Source of the DNA: Ampullaceana balthica
Taxonomy: Eukaryota > Mollusca > Gastropoda > Lymnaeidae
Length of the DNA stretch: 64,000 bases
Direction of reading: 5' to 3'
Assembly (NCBI GenBank): GCA_944989445.1
Contig: CALYLW010000058.1
Location: forward strand, 658,501-722,500
Notes under the pieces: generated by a model
Seen by the model: only the letters and a program-made list of their open reading frames with translations
Told to the model about the DNA's origin: nothing
Database searches by the model: none
Translations under genes and position numbers: made by a program
Shown: positions 22,271 to 34,239 of the stretch, piece after piece
Layout of the letters: every line of letters starts with the position of its first letter
How positions within the stretch are numbered: position 1 is the stretch's first letter

Positions 22271-23641
22271 TTAGCAAATGTTAAAAAATCTGCACTCCCC
22301 TTCCGCCATTGTCTCAGCCCAATCAAGAAAATGTCGCACATTGTCAAAGTCGTAGTTGTACTTCCAGACAAAATAATGGAGGAGCTCTTCTCGTCTGGTC
22401 GCCATCCTTCTGTGGTCACAAAGGTCAGTTCTTTGACGCCTCTGCTGCTCCGTCATTTCCTGTTCCGGGGTCAACACGTCATTAGCGAAGAGATCAGCTT
22501 GGATGACGTCCCATGCGACCTCACCTTCGATACCCATGTCGAGGCAGGTCAAGTCGACCCTGGACTTTAACGATGACGCAAAAATTTCATGCGGATCCCC
22601 AAGATCAAAGTCTTGGACGTCATAAAGCGACCACGCCCCACCATCGGGTATTTCCGTATCAAAAGGAACCCACGAATCTAACCAATCACGTAGCGCTGGA
22701 CAAGTACCGTTGATTTCTTGCGGTAAAGGGAAAGGACTCGTGTTTATATCATGTCCACTCCACTGTAGATGTTTCGGATTTTGGTGCCTGTAATTGTTCA
22801 GCCACCTCTGTAAGAGACTCATGTATTCACTCATGTAAGCGGATATTTTACCCTCGGTGGCTGCTCGGGTGAGATCGTTGAGCACGAGACGTATATCATG
22901 TCTGACGTCGTCCCAGTAGCCAGCAGCAGGCGGCTGTGTGATGTAACCGATGAAGCAACAAGAAAGGTGTCTCCCGAGTTGAGCTTTCTTGTTCAGCATG
23001 ACTTTACTTAAAATGAGTCGAACAGATCTGATGTCCCATTCATTTAGACTGGGAAACTTTTCGGTGAAATCGTCCCGTGAGTTGAAATATCTTTTATTTA
23101 CAGTATCGAGTTGTTTATCATCTGTAGCGTCCTCCTCTAGCCCGCCCCCAGACAAGGAAATAAGAGAACCCAAAAGCTGGCGGAGCTGTCGCACGCCGTA
23201 CACCTTGTCCTTGAATATCAACCACTCGTCCCAACCGACTGCCTCGTTGTGGGCAACAACATCTCGTGGGGTCATCCCCCCTAAGTCACGTGACGTTATC
23301 CCACACTGGCTGCTGATTCTCGCAAGACTTACTAACTGCTCATTTCGTCCAAGTTTAGAATCGGTTTGAATGGCGTCGGTGTGCTCTGCAGTGCTGCCAC
23401 CTTCTAATGTACTGACGTGCGCTGATCTGTAATGTTCCCAACCAATGAGCGGCGAGCTTCTGCAGGCTTGGCACTTCCCCAGGCGAAAGTCGCTCTGACA
23501 TACGGAGCAGTTGTCAGGACCAATGAAAGTTGGGCTCAAAGAGCATATGTCTTGACCAATGAAAGTTGGGCTCAAAGAGCATATGTCTTGACCAATGAAA
23601 GTTGGGGTCATAGAACATTCAGATTCTGAGAGGCTTTTCAT
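22271..23641 (-). CDS. Uncharacterised 456-residue protein
   Basis: A single uninterrupted 456-codon frame with non-repetitive, balanced composition. The N-terminus begins MKSLSESECSMTP and then has two and a half copies of a 12-residue repeat TFIGQDICSLSP (a 36-bp direct repeat near 23520-23600). Next comes a Cys pattern CSVC...GKCQAC that could bind a metal. The middle has WDEWLIFKDKVYGVRQLRQL, an acidic stretch and CCFIGYITQPPAAGYWDDV; the C-terminal part is rich in Trp, Asp and Glu (WSLYDVQDFDLGDPHE). There is no signal peptide or membrane segment, so it is probably intracellular. I recognise no family. It may be a single-exon gene or a large exon; ATG 23641 is the first in frame. Local GC is higher than the flanks, which supports coding. 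Confidence 0.6.
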   Translation of the reverse strand: MKSLSESECSMTPTFIGQDICSLSPTFIGQDICSLSPTFIGPDNCSVCQSDFRLGKCQACRSSPLIGWEHYRSAHVSTLEGGSTAEHTDAIQTDSKLGRNEQLVSLARISSQCGITSRDLGGMTPRDVVAHNEAVGWDEWLIFKDKVYGVRQLRQLLGSLISLSGGGLEEDATDDKQLDTVNKRYFNSRDDFTEKFPSLNEWDIRSVRLILSKVMLNKKAQLGRHLSCCFIGYITQPPAAGYWDDVRHDIRLVLNDLTRAATEGKISAYMSEYMSLLQRWLNNYRHQNPKHLQWSGHDINTSPFPLPQEINGTCPALRDWLDSWVPFDTEIPDGGAWSLYDVQDFDLGDPHEIFASSLKSRVDLTCLDMGIEGEVAWDVIQADLFANDVLTPEQEMTEQQRRQRTDLCDHRRMATRREELLHYFVWKYNYDFDNVRHFLDWAETMAEGECRFFNIC

Positions 23642-23649
23642 GTTAAGAC

Positions 23650-24540
23650 TTCAATTCGAGAAGGTTTTGGAAATACTTTAATGAATATAGGATTTCATTG
23701 AGGTTCTAACTTGTCTTTGAGAGTTTTGATGACGTATTCATCACGTTTTAATGACGTTGTAGGTGAACTATCAACAGTCAGTCGTCAATTCTTCTTGCCA
23801 ACAACTCCTTTTAAACGTCACTCCAAATGGCGGCTCATCTCTTGTTGAACGGTTGCTCTATAACCTTGATGTTCTGAAAATTAAAAAAAAATTAAAATTT
23901 TATTTACATTTTTCAGCTTTAGAATTTTTGTAAATTTGCCATTTTTATTATATTTTATTTAAATTATGAAAATATTATGAGCATGTTAAATAATAATTAA
24001 TCATTTTTTTAAATAAAAAAAGACGCATGCAGAAAAGCGCAAACAAAGACAGAACACACGTAGATTTTGTTTAAGTTTTGTGTAACGCATTTTGCAATAG
24101 GCCGCAGCAACATCTACAGTTAACGTGAAATTTAAGAGTGATACTAACTTCATTTAACTTCATTACAAAAAATATAACTTAATCACTTTACACACCACAA
24201 GAGTCACAACAAACATTGTGCACGCCAAAACATCAATAAATAAACGGTGAACACATTTTAAACATTAATAAAGAAACATTGAACACAGCCAAAACATCAA
24301 TAGCCAGTCATTGAAGATATGGTCATACATTTCTTGATGACGTTTTCAGTTCAGTTATTGTATTTTGAAGTGATGTCAGTTTCCTGCTGCAGGGACTACG
24401 GTCTGAATGTTGACATTATGGATGTTAAAACGGATTTTATTTTTACAAACAGGATTTCGGTTTTATAAAGCACTTGGCTTTTAACACAAGCCGGTCACAT
24501 CTTGACATGTGTTTTTATAGTTGATAAGTCTAAAGAGAGA
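23650..24540. other. Unassigned AT-rich sequence upstream of the 456-residue ORF
   Basis: No strong TATA box close to the ORF and no repeat or domain recognised. Weak direct repeats of 'aaacattgaacac' and 'aaaacatcaata' occur at 24220-24300. Confidence 0.3.
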
Positions 24541-24547
24541 GTAACAG

Positions 24548-24900
24548 GAATAAATAACGGTAAAAAGGATTTTTAAAAACCACATTTTTATAAGTGGACT
24601 AAAAAGAAGAAAATAAGTTAAAACTTATACGTTCAAGTACTGAGCTTTAATATGACTAAAAGCGTTGGGTGGGTGTTTGGTATAAAAATTAAAGATTTAT
24701 AATTTAGAAGGCAAAAGAGAGATCTATAAGTGAGTGAATGAGTGAACTGCATATGTAAAATCTCATAAGCACCCGACCCACGTTTTTAGTCATAATAAAT
24801 CACAGTATTTGAACGTATAAGTTTTAACTTATTTTCTTCTTTTTAGTCCACTTATAAAAACGTGGTTTTTAAAAATCTATTTTACGTCTATTTATTTTAA
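24548..24900. repeat. Foldback element, arms about 130 bp
   Basis: The left arm (24548-24685) and right arm (24770-24900) are inverted copies. Shared blocks include ataagtggactaaaaagaag, aaaataagttaaaacttata and cgttcaa. The spacer is about 85 bp. The structure fits a MITE with long inverted repeats. Target duplications are not clear. Confidence 0.75.
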
Positions 24901-25017
24901 CAAATACCTCATCAGCACCCGCCTAACGTTAATACCACGGCAATTAGGTCACGGGGTGAACTCGGCACGTGAAATCTAACAACGGCAGTCGGATACAGTT
25001 GTTTATATAGACATAAA

Positions 25018-25242
25018 CTAAAAATGCATTAATTTAATTACGGTACATTCGATCGATCTTAAATTTTGATACAATGCATTGTCATCCAAGATCTATCTGT
25101 GGTAAAAATTTGATCTCAAACCACTTTTGATGGTCCTAGAGATATCAAATTTTTACCACAGATAGATCTTGGATGACAATGCATTGTATCAACATTTCAG
25201 ATCGATCGAATGTACCGTAATTAAATTAATGCATTTTTAATT
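25018..25242. repeat. Near-perfect foldback, arms about 93 bp
   Basis: The left arm runs aatgcattaatttaattacg ... gtcatccaagatctatctgt, and the right arm repeats it inverted with only a few mismatches. The loop is about 30 bases. The sequence belongs to the dispersed family at 240-330 and 57340-57480, so the foldback may have formed from two head-to-head copies. Confidence 0.8.
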
Positions 25243-25339
25243 AAACCACTTTTATTGGTCCTAGAAATTTTAGTTTGGCAAATTTGAAAAATTGCGCACA
25301 GACAGACACTTAAGCAAGTTCATAAAAACGTGGTAATAA

Positions 25340-25850
25340 AAAAACCGTAAAAAAAAACAAGCTTTTGACTATAAATCCTTTATGTACGAGACATAACTAA
25401 AAGAATGTTCATTATAATACGCAGCGCAAGACCATCCAAAAATACAAAATTGTAGTTGTGTCGTAAAACATGTTTAATATAATGCGCACCGATCAGGAAT
25501 ATGTTTATAAAAAGTGTTGTCAATAAAATACGCACCTTATTGTGCGACAGAAAGGTTGTTAAATATAATACGCACCGCGACACTCTATCTCAAAATATAA
25601 CATGATACATAGAAATAAATAAAATAATCTAAAAATTCAATAATTTAATTACAGTACATGCGATCGATCTGAAATTTTCATATATCGTTTTTATCATCAG
25701 TACAAAAATGCATGCACAATTTCAGCTCGCTAGCTTACGAGAAAGTGGGTTAAAAATCGATCCAAAGTTTTTGGCGACAAGCAAGCGAACAATCAACCAA
25801 ACAGAAACCAATGGTTAATATAAAGGATTTAAAAATAAATCACCGTCTTG
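25340..25850. repeat. Dispersed AT-rich repeat copy
   Basis: Shares 'actataaatcctttatgtac', 'gagacataactaaaag', 'ataatacgcaccgcgacac' and 'cgatccaaagtttttgg' with the 19180-20640 cluster. No coding capacity. Confidence 0.6.
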
Positions 25851-26023
25851 CTTTATAATTCTATTATTTCAGCAACGGATTGGTCACACGGTCACACCAG
25901 GCCAATGGACAGTGTGGGTGGGGGAGGGGCAGTTATTTACAGCCCTGAAATCAGATTATGTCATTAATGAACTAATTTGAACAATGTGTTATAAAAATAA
26001 ATTCAACTTTTATTATTGAATGT

Positions 26024-26489
26024 TTACTGTGATGGTGTCACCATCTGTGATAGTGTCATCATCTGTGATGACGTCATCATCTGTGATGGTGTCATCATCT
26101 GTGATGGTGTCATCATCTGTGATGGTGTCATCATCTGTGATGGTGTCATCATCTGTGATGGTGTCATCATCTGTGATGGTGTCATCATCTGTGATGGTGG
26201 CATCATCTGTGATGGTGGCATCATCTGTGATGGTGTCATCATCTGTGATGGTGTCATCATCTGTGATGGTGTCATCATCTGTGATGGTGGCATCATCTGT
26301 GATGGTGGCATTATCTGTGATGGTGTCATCATCTGTGATGGTGTCATCATCTGTGATGGTGTCATCATCTGTGATGGTGTCATCATCTGTGATGGTGCCA
26401 TCATCTGTGATGGAGTCATCATCTGTGATGGTGTCATCATCTGTGATGGTGTCATCATCTGTGATGGTGGCATCATCTGTGATGACAAA
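26024..26489. repeat. Minisatellite, 18-bp unit, about 25 copies
   Basis: The unit is gtgatggtgtcatcatct. It is open in both orientations (CDGVII, SQMMTP), so frames of 150-160 codons on both strands are repeat translations. Confidence 0.95.
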
Positions 26490-26761
26490 AGCTAGACAAC
26501 TTCTGAGTTTCTGATTAACTTTCCTTTTGAAAACACAATTTTCCTACATTTAAGTATGTGGCTTTCGTGGAATTGAGCTGATACCCTTCCAAGCGTGTTT
26601 TGACAGCCGAGTCCTGGAACTTTAGGTTACACTTGGGTTTTTAAAAATTATTATGTATTTATTTAAAATGATAAAGCGGATAATTACAAAAAGTAAAATG
26701 TAAGTGCGTCCATGTGTGTGTGGGGGGGGGGAGGAGGGTGTGGAGTAGTAGATTCAAGTCA

Positions 26762-28420
26762 AGGTAGCGGGGTAGGTATGAGGACAGGCAGGTTGGTGAG
26801 GTATGTAGGTAGCGGGGTAGGTATGAGGACAGGCGGGTTGGTGAGTTATGTAGATAGCGGGGTAGGTATGAGGACATGCAGGTTGGTGAGGTATGTAGAT
26901 AGCGGGGTAGGTATGAGGACATGCAGGTTGGTGAGGTATGTAGATAGCGGGGTAGGTATGAGGACATGCAGGTTGGCGAGGTATGTAGATAGCGGGGTAG
27001 GTATGAGGACATGCAGGTTGGTGAGGTATGTAGATAGCGGGGTAGGTATGAGGACATGCAGGTTGGTGAGGTATGTAGATAGCGGGATAGGTATGAGGAC
27101 ATGCAGGTTGGTGAGGTATGTAGATAGCGGGGTAGGTATGAGGACAGGCAGGTTGGTGAGGTATGTAGATAGCGGGGTAGGTATGAGGACAGGCAGGTTG
27201 GTGATGTATGTAGGTAGCGGGGTAGGTATGAGGACAGGCAGGTTGGTGAGGTATGTAGATAGCGGGGTAGGTATGAGGACAGGCAGGTTGGTGTGGTATG
27301 TAGATAGCGGGGTAGGTATGAGGACAGGCAGGTTGGTGAGGTATGTAGATAGCGGGGTAGGTATGAGGACAGGCAGGTTGGTGATGTATGTAGGTAGCGG
27401 GGTAGGTATGAGGACAGGCAGGTTGGTGAGGTATGTAGATAGCGGGGTAGGTATGAGGACAGGCAGGTTGGTGAGGTATGTAGATAGCGGGGTAGGTATG
27501 AGGACAGGCAGGTTGGTGAGGTATGTAGATAGCGGGGTAGGTATGAGGACAGGCAGGTTGGTGAGGTATGTAGATAGCGGGGTAGGTATGAGGACAGGCA
27601 GGTTGGTGAGGTATGTAGATAGCGGGGTAGGTATGAGGACAGGCAGGTTGGTGAGGTATGTAGATAGCGGGGTAGGTATGAGGACAGGCAGGTTGGTGAG
27701 GTATGTAGATTGCGGGTTAGGTATGAGGACAGGCAGTTTGGTGAGGTATGTAGATAGGAAGAAGGTAGGTAGCAGGCAGGTTGGTGAGGTATGTAGATAG
27801 GAAGAAGGTAGGTATGAGGACAGGCAGTTTGGTGAGGTATGTAGATAGGAAGAAGGTAGGTATGAGGACAGGCAGTTTGGTGAGGTATGTAGATAGGAAG
27901 AAGGTAGGTATGAGGAGAGGCAGTTTGGTGAGGTATGTAGATAGGAAGAAGGTAGGTAGCAGGCAGGTTGGTGAGGTATGTAGATAGGAAGAAGGTAGGT
28001 AGCAGGCAGTTTGGTGAGGTATGTAGATAGGAAGAAGGTAGGTAGCAGGCAGACAGGCAGGTTGGTGAGGTAGGTAGATAGGAAGAAGGTAGGTAGCAGG
28101 CAGGTTGGTGAGGTATGTAGATAGGAAGAAGGTAGGTAGCAGGCAGGTTGGTGAGGTATGTAGATAGGAAGAAGGTAGGTAGCAGGCAGACAGGCAGGTT
28201 GGTGAGGTATGTAGATAGGAAGAAGGTAGGTAGCAGGCAGGTTGGTGAGGTATGTAGATAGGAAGAAGGTAGGTATGAGGACAGGAAGTTTGGTGAGGTA
28301 TGTAGATAGGAAGAAGGTAGGTATGAGGACAGGCAGGTTGGTGAGGTATGTAGATAGGAAGAAGGTAGGTAGCAGGCAGACAGGCAGTCAATGAGATGAA
28401 CAAGACAGACTGGGGAAATA
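26762..28420. repeat. Minisatellite, 45-bp unit passing into 43-bp and shorter derivatives
   Basis: The left part (26762-27720) is a homogeneous 45-bp unit built from gtagatagcggggtaggtat and gaggacaggcaggttggtga. From 27740 the unit changes to forms with gataggaagaaggtaggtag and gcaggcag. The minus frame is open for 747 codons (YLHTSPTCLSSYLPR) and a plus frame for 362; both are repeat translations. Confidence 0.95.
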
Positions 28421-28439
28421 TAGACAAACAGTTGGATTG

Positions 28440-28885
<446 letters not shown>

Positions 28886-28899
28886 AAACACCTACCTGT

Positions 28900-29900
28900 C
28901 ACTGAAAGATAAGGTCTAGTAACACTGATTTGAATGATAAACTGACTGTTACAAAACTCAACTCCTGCGAGTCAGCACACACAATATTTAACATGATAAT
29001 TCACGCATTAATAATAAATGCTATTTTTAGAACATATCCACCACAGCTTCACCTAATGTGCATTAAGTCTGACTGGACTCTAATTTTATCCTCCACTCCA
29101 CATTCAGTCACACCCAAATCTATTCGATTTCATTAGTCACTCAATTTTGCTTGTAATCGATTTTTAATAAATCGTTGTCAGCTGAGCCTCAACAAGTACC
29201 GTTTCGGTGTTTGCCTTTTATTAATATTACTGGGATAATAGGTAATACCAGATATCACATAAGTACAATATATAATATATGTAAGATCTTTTAAGTGCAT
29301 TAGTTATGGCGTGTAGAGTAAACCTACGATAGCATACGTATAACAGTGTAACGGGAGATAACTACTGTAACCGATCGGTCATTGAGTTCTTACGACATCG
29401 GAATGTGCACTCTCTGCATGACTCATCCTAGATGACGTCAGATGGGTGAGGAGTTTGAGGTGATCTTCTACCAGTGTGGTTCCCTGCCCCCCCCACCTTT
29501 TCATTGCAAGAAGCAGCCAGTTTCAATAGCTGTTCCTAGTCCTAGAGATTAGTGGAGTGGGATCGGCAATTAAAATCTGCTGGAGATTTAAAAAGTTGTA
29601 GAGTAAAAGTGAAAGGACACATTTATTATTTTAAAAAAAAAGAACTAAAAAATTGATTGAAACATTAGCCTCAATTGAGTCTTTTAAATTAATGCCATAT
29701 TTAAATTGTTTATTAATGATCTTAAAATATTCATCAGGTCAAAGGTCACTTGTCTGAATGACCACTGTATCTATATGATGTTATATTCTCACCATACAAA
29801 TGAAGGCTATAATAATTTAAACGTTTCAAAATATTTATCTCTATGTATTTAAGCAAATTAAAAAATTAAATGTTGAAACACTGAGAGAGCCATTTAATTC
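28900..29900. other. Unassigned AT-rich sequence
   Basis: No gene, repeat unit or element end is recognised. Confidence 0.3.
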
Positions 29901-29909
29901 ATGTTAAAC

Positions 29910-29910
<1 letters not shown>

Positions 29911-29963
<53 letters not shown>

Positions 29964-29987
29964 CGATATAGAAAGAGAGAGAGAGAT

Positions 29988-30080
<93 letters not shown>
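29911..30080. repeat. (GA)n microsatellite
   Basis: Nearly pure gaga tract with a few interruptions in its first third. Confidence 0.95.
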
Positions 30081-30083
<3 letters not shown>

Positions 30084-30246
30084 TTACTTTAAGTTCAGCC
30101 ACTGGAACTTTAGTTCTGGAAGGTAAGGGCAAAATATAAATTGGTAGAACTTACTCAAGCCCCATCACTGGTGACTATGTTGAACCATCCTCACTTTCCC
30201 TTACCACTCGACAAATGTAAACTTGAACAAGTCCGTGAATTACGTA

Positions 30247-30748
30247 CACATTACATACATGTCTGCCCATAATGTGACCGCCTTATATCCACATTACATA
30301 CATGTCTGCCCATAATGTGACTTGTGACCGCCTTATATCCCCATTACATACATGTCTGCCCATAATGTGACCGCCTTATATCCCCATTACATACATGTCT
30401 GCCCATAATGTGACCGCCTTATATCCCCATTACATACATGTCTGCCCATAATGTGACCGCCTTATATCCACATTACATACATGTCTGCCCATAATGTGAC
30501 CGCCTTATATCCACATTACATACATGTCTGCCCATAATGTGACTTGTGACCGCCTTATATCCCCATTACATACATGTCTGCCCATAATGTGACCGCCTTA
30601 TATCCCCATTACATACATGTCTGCCCATAATGTGACCGCCTTATATCCCCATTACATACATGTCTGCCCATAATGTGACCGCCTTATATCCACATTACAT
30701 ACATGTCTGCCCATAATGTGACCGCCTTATATCCACATTACATACACG
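30247..30748. repeat. Minisatellite, 43-bp unit with 49-bp variants and a higher-order period
   Basis: The unit is cattacatacatgtctgccc plus ataatgtgaccgccttatatccc. A six-base-longer form with gacttgtgacc occurs at about 30320 and 30541, giving a 221-bp higher-order repeat (49 plus four times 43) present about twice. Confidence 0.9.
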
Positions 30749-30779
30749 TATGCACATTGCACATACTGAGACTGTCCTT

Positions 30780-31540
30780 TTATAATCTTTATTAAAATCA
30801 CAACTCTTTATGCCGTTATTTCAAGTCGCCCTGGCAGGTTTCAGTGATAATACCTGGGGATCTTATGAGACACTCTTCTCGCCACCTAAACAGCAGAAAC
30901 ACTCTTTGCTTTTTGGAGTTTATTTTAATTTTAAATTAAACCACTTGAGATATGTCACAAAAATTATATTTTAGTTTGTTGTTAATATCATCGGTAACTA
31001 AAATTATTCTAAGCTTATGAGGCGTGTGTCAGGAATATGTTGATTAGTTCAAAAGTAAAAACTATTCAGTGTAGCGTTCGTCAGATAAAATCATAAAGAA
31101 ATTGGCGCTTTATTATTCTGTAATGATATGAAATAATTGAATCCTAAAAATTTAATATAATTTAAGACATTAAATTTCCCAGTAAATGTTTCGTTCCCAT
31201 GTAATTGTCAGGATCCCTGTTAAATGACAAGTTATTTTGTAAATGGCTTGTTCCCTTGTAATAGTCAGGGGATCCCTGTTAAATAACAAATTCGCGCCCG
31301 TAAATGGCTCGTTTCATTTTAAATGACAGGTCGCTTGTAAATTACAGGCTGATGGTAAATGACAAGTAAATATCAACTTTTCTTGTAGATGACAAGTTCT
31401 ATTTTAAATGACACGTTCCCTTGTTAAAGACATACCTCCTTGTAAAGAATATTTCACCTTATAAATGATAGTCTTCTTGTAAATAATAGTTAATAAATTT
31501 TACACACCAATATAAATTACAGGGTCCCTTGTCACGTTTG
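30780..31540. other. Unassigned sequence with degenerate 'taaatgacaagtt' motifs
   Basis: From 31200 to 31520 the words ttgtaaat, aatgacaagtt and cccttgtaa recur at irregular spacing, as in an old decayed tandem array. Nothing else is recognised. Confidence 0.35.
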
Positions 31541-31799
31541 GTTATAATATGCTACTGATTTCAGTAATTTTCATACTATTGAAGAAAGAATTTAGCTGCT
31601 GTAAACTTGGGTGTAAACATATATACGACTTAAATGCATCTTCCTTAAAAGAACGAATAGTTGGTTTTACCACACTGTCAGAAAGTTGCCTCATTTTTAA
31701 TATTGACCTAGTTAAGAGTCTGACGTAATCCGAGAAGTTCCTACATACTGGATCAATAACAGAAGAAATGGTCAATCATTTGCCGTAGTGCTTTAAAAT

Positions 31800-31960
31800 A
31801 CACACGGTCATAGTGCTACAATAACACAAGGTCATAGTGCTACAATAACACAAGGTCATAGTGCTACAATAACACAAGGTCATAGTGCTAAAATAAAACA
31901 AGGTCATAGTGCTACAATGATTCAAGGAAATAGTGTTTTAATAAAACAAGAGGCACTCTT
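31800..31960. repeat. Tandem repeat, 24-bp unit, about six copies
   Basis: Repeats of cacaaggtcatagtgctaca plus ataa, degenerating at the right end. Confidence 0.85.
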
Positions 31961-32149
31961 CAAAATGATGCAGTAACAAAACGAACATGCCGTCAATAAT
32001 CATAATGCTGCATAAACACAATTTTATTGGTAATTTAAAAATATTTATTAAAAAACATTAGGAAACAATTTTCTTAAATTTTTCTTTGTTGTCACACTCC
32101 CTCCATTATTTGGTAAAACTTTGTTCAGCCGAGAGACTTTTTGCCGTCC

Positions 32150-33200
32150 ATTCCTGGCGAACCGATGGTCAAGGGTTTGAATCTCCGTGAAGGAAGGGAT
32201 TTGCTCCTGGTGCCAAGGGTGTCCCCGAGTCCACAAGGGTGTCCCTGAGTCCACCAAGGGTGTCCCCGAGTCCACAAGGGTGTCCCCGAGTCCACAAGGG
32301 TGTCCCTGAGTTCACCAAGTGTGTCCCCGAGTCCACAAGGGTGTCCCCGAGTCCACCAAGTGTGTCCCCGAGTCCACAAGGGTGTCCCCGAGTCCACCAA
32401 GTGTGTCCCCGAGTCCACAAGGGTGTCCCCGAGTCCACAAGGGTGTCCCTGAGTCCACCAAGTGTGTCCCCGAGTCCACAAGGGTGTCCCCGAGTCCACC
32501 AAGTGTGTCCCCGAGTCCACAAGGGTGTCCCCGAGTCCACCAAGTGTGTCCCCGAGTCCACAAGGGTGTCCCTGAGTCCACCAAGTGTGTCCCCGAATCC
32601 AGAAGGGTGTCCCCGAGTCCACAAGGGTGTCCCCGAGTCCACCAAGTGTGTCCCCGAGTCCACAAGGGTGTCCCCGAGTCCACCAAGTGTGTCCCCGAGT
32701 CCACAAGGGTGTCCCTGAGTCCACCAAGTGTGTCCCCGAATCCAGAAGGGTGTCCCCGAGTCCACCAAGTGTGTCCCCGAGTCCACAAGGGTGGCCCCGA
32801 GTCCACAAGGGTGTCCCTGAGTCCACCAAGTGTGTCCCCGAGTCCACAAGGGTGTCCCCGAGTCCACCAAGTGTGTCCCCGAGTCCACAAGGGTGTCCCC
32901 GAGTCCACAAGGGTGTCCCTGAGTCCACCAAGTGTGTCCCCGAGTCCACAAGGGTGTCCCCGAGTCCACCAAGTGTGTCCCCGAGTCCACAAGGGTGTCC
33001 CCGAGTCCACAAGGGAGTCCCCGAGTCCACAAGGGTGTCTCGGAGTCCACCAAGTGTGTCCCCGAGTCCACAAGGGTGTCCCCGAGTCCACAAGGATGTC
33101 CCCTAGTCCACCCTGCTCCGAATGGATACCTGACATTAGTTAGGGAAATACAGGCGGCTGGAATAGCTTGGAACCTTCATTGTTTAAGAAATGTGAAGCC
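32150..33200 (+). mobile_element. SINE-like copy expanded internally by a minisatellite
   Basis: The left end aaccgatggtcaagggtttgaatc corresponds to the tRNA-derived head with a degenerate B box in the SINE-like element at 56336. It continues with tgaagg, gggtttg-type and ctcctggtgccaaggg sequence in the same order. The right end ctgctccgaatggatacctg matches the next block of that element. Between them, where the other copy has one 'gcgtccctgagtcac', this copy has about 900 bp of minisatellite. Confidence 0.65.
32212..33112. repeat. Minisatellite, alternating 20/21-bp units, about 43 copies
   Basis: Units are gtgtccccgagtccacaagg (20 bp plus variants) and a caccaagt form. They are open on both strands, giving many long frames (SPSPQGCPRVH, WTRGHPCGLGDTL); none is a gene. 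Confidence 0.95.
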
Positions 33201-33344
33201 ACAGCGAAACGATCTACCTTAAATAAAAGTTACACTTAAATATTTGTTTGCTTACAGTTTATTTAATGACGTATTAAATGGCTTCAAGTGTGTTGAAATA
33301 TTAGGGTGCAACCTTAAACTAAATATATATTATACAACAAAAAA

Positions 33345-33396
33345 GTGATTTGAAGCATGCTCATTTTCAAATAGAAAATACGGCTTTTATGGGGGG
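33345..33396. mobile_element. Left remnant of a Harbinger-type MITE split by hAT copy 2
   Basis: The sequence gcatgctcattttcaaatag plus aaaatacggcttttat is the reverse complement of the interior of the MITEs at 3154 and 35365. The matching right part continues at 35861-35987 after the hAT. Confidence 0.55.
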
Positions 33397-34239
33397 TGTG
33401 GCGGCAGTGGCGTAGCTAGAGGGGGCGGTGGGGTGGTCCGTCCCGGGCGGCACACATTTAGGGGCGGCATTTTTGGGAATTTGAAAAGTGCAACCTATTC
33501 TGACAACCACCCTTTTTCTTTTGAAGGGGGAAAACAAAGGTGAAACAAAAATATTCGTAATTTCTAGTCCTAATTAACGTATTCCAACAAAATTAGTTTG
33601 ATTACATAGTTGATGTGTGGATGTTATGACTAACGCAAAACCGTTCAAAAATGTTTTAATCACTCAAAAAAAGTATCGATTTGTTTGGAAAATAAAGCGG
33701 TATTCGACTAGATGACGCTTTCATAAGAAAACTACACAAAAAACACATCACCGCTGGGCCCAATAATGTGCTATTAATATCGCCACGATGGTTTTTGCGT
33801 GTAATTTCGACTTTCGCAGAATGATTCGCGAACAAGTACCTACAATTCATGGTCGTTCAAATATTGTGTTTAACTTGCAAGTAGTAAATTAAATAAAATA
33901 TTGGTAATTTGTATTACTGTTTGAGTTTTAAGAAAATTATTGTAAGGAACGTTATTAAAAATTAAATTTATTTTGTTTTGATTGCATTAAAATAGCACAA
34001 ATAATTTGTGTTTCTCATTAAATACGGTTATTCATTTAAAATGTTATGCCTATCCAATTAAATTAATGTGTAAATAATTGGAATTCGTCTATTTTATGGA
34101 AAATTATTAAGATTTATGGAAAGAACATGAAAATATTTCTCCGTTAATAAACACCACAATAGGCATAACTAATTTCGAAAAGACATATTGTTTAATTGAC
34201 ATCTGAAGAAGAAAATAATAAAACGAGATAAGATGCTTA

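Noticed and set aside
32125..33143. Frames of 270-320 codons on both strands (TRGHPCGLGDTL, SPSPQGCPRVH)
   Set aside because: Translations of a 20/21-bp minisatellite in several frames at once, with no independent coding evidence.
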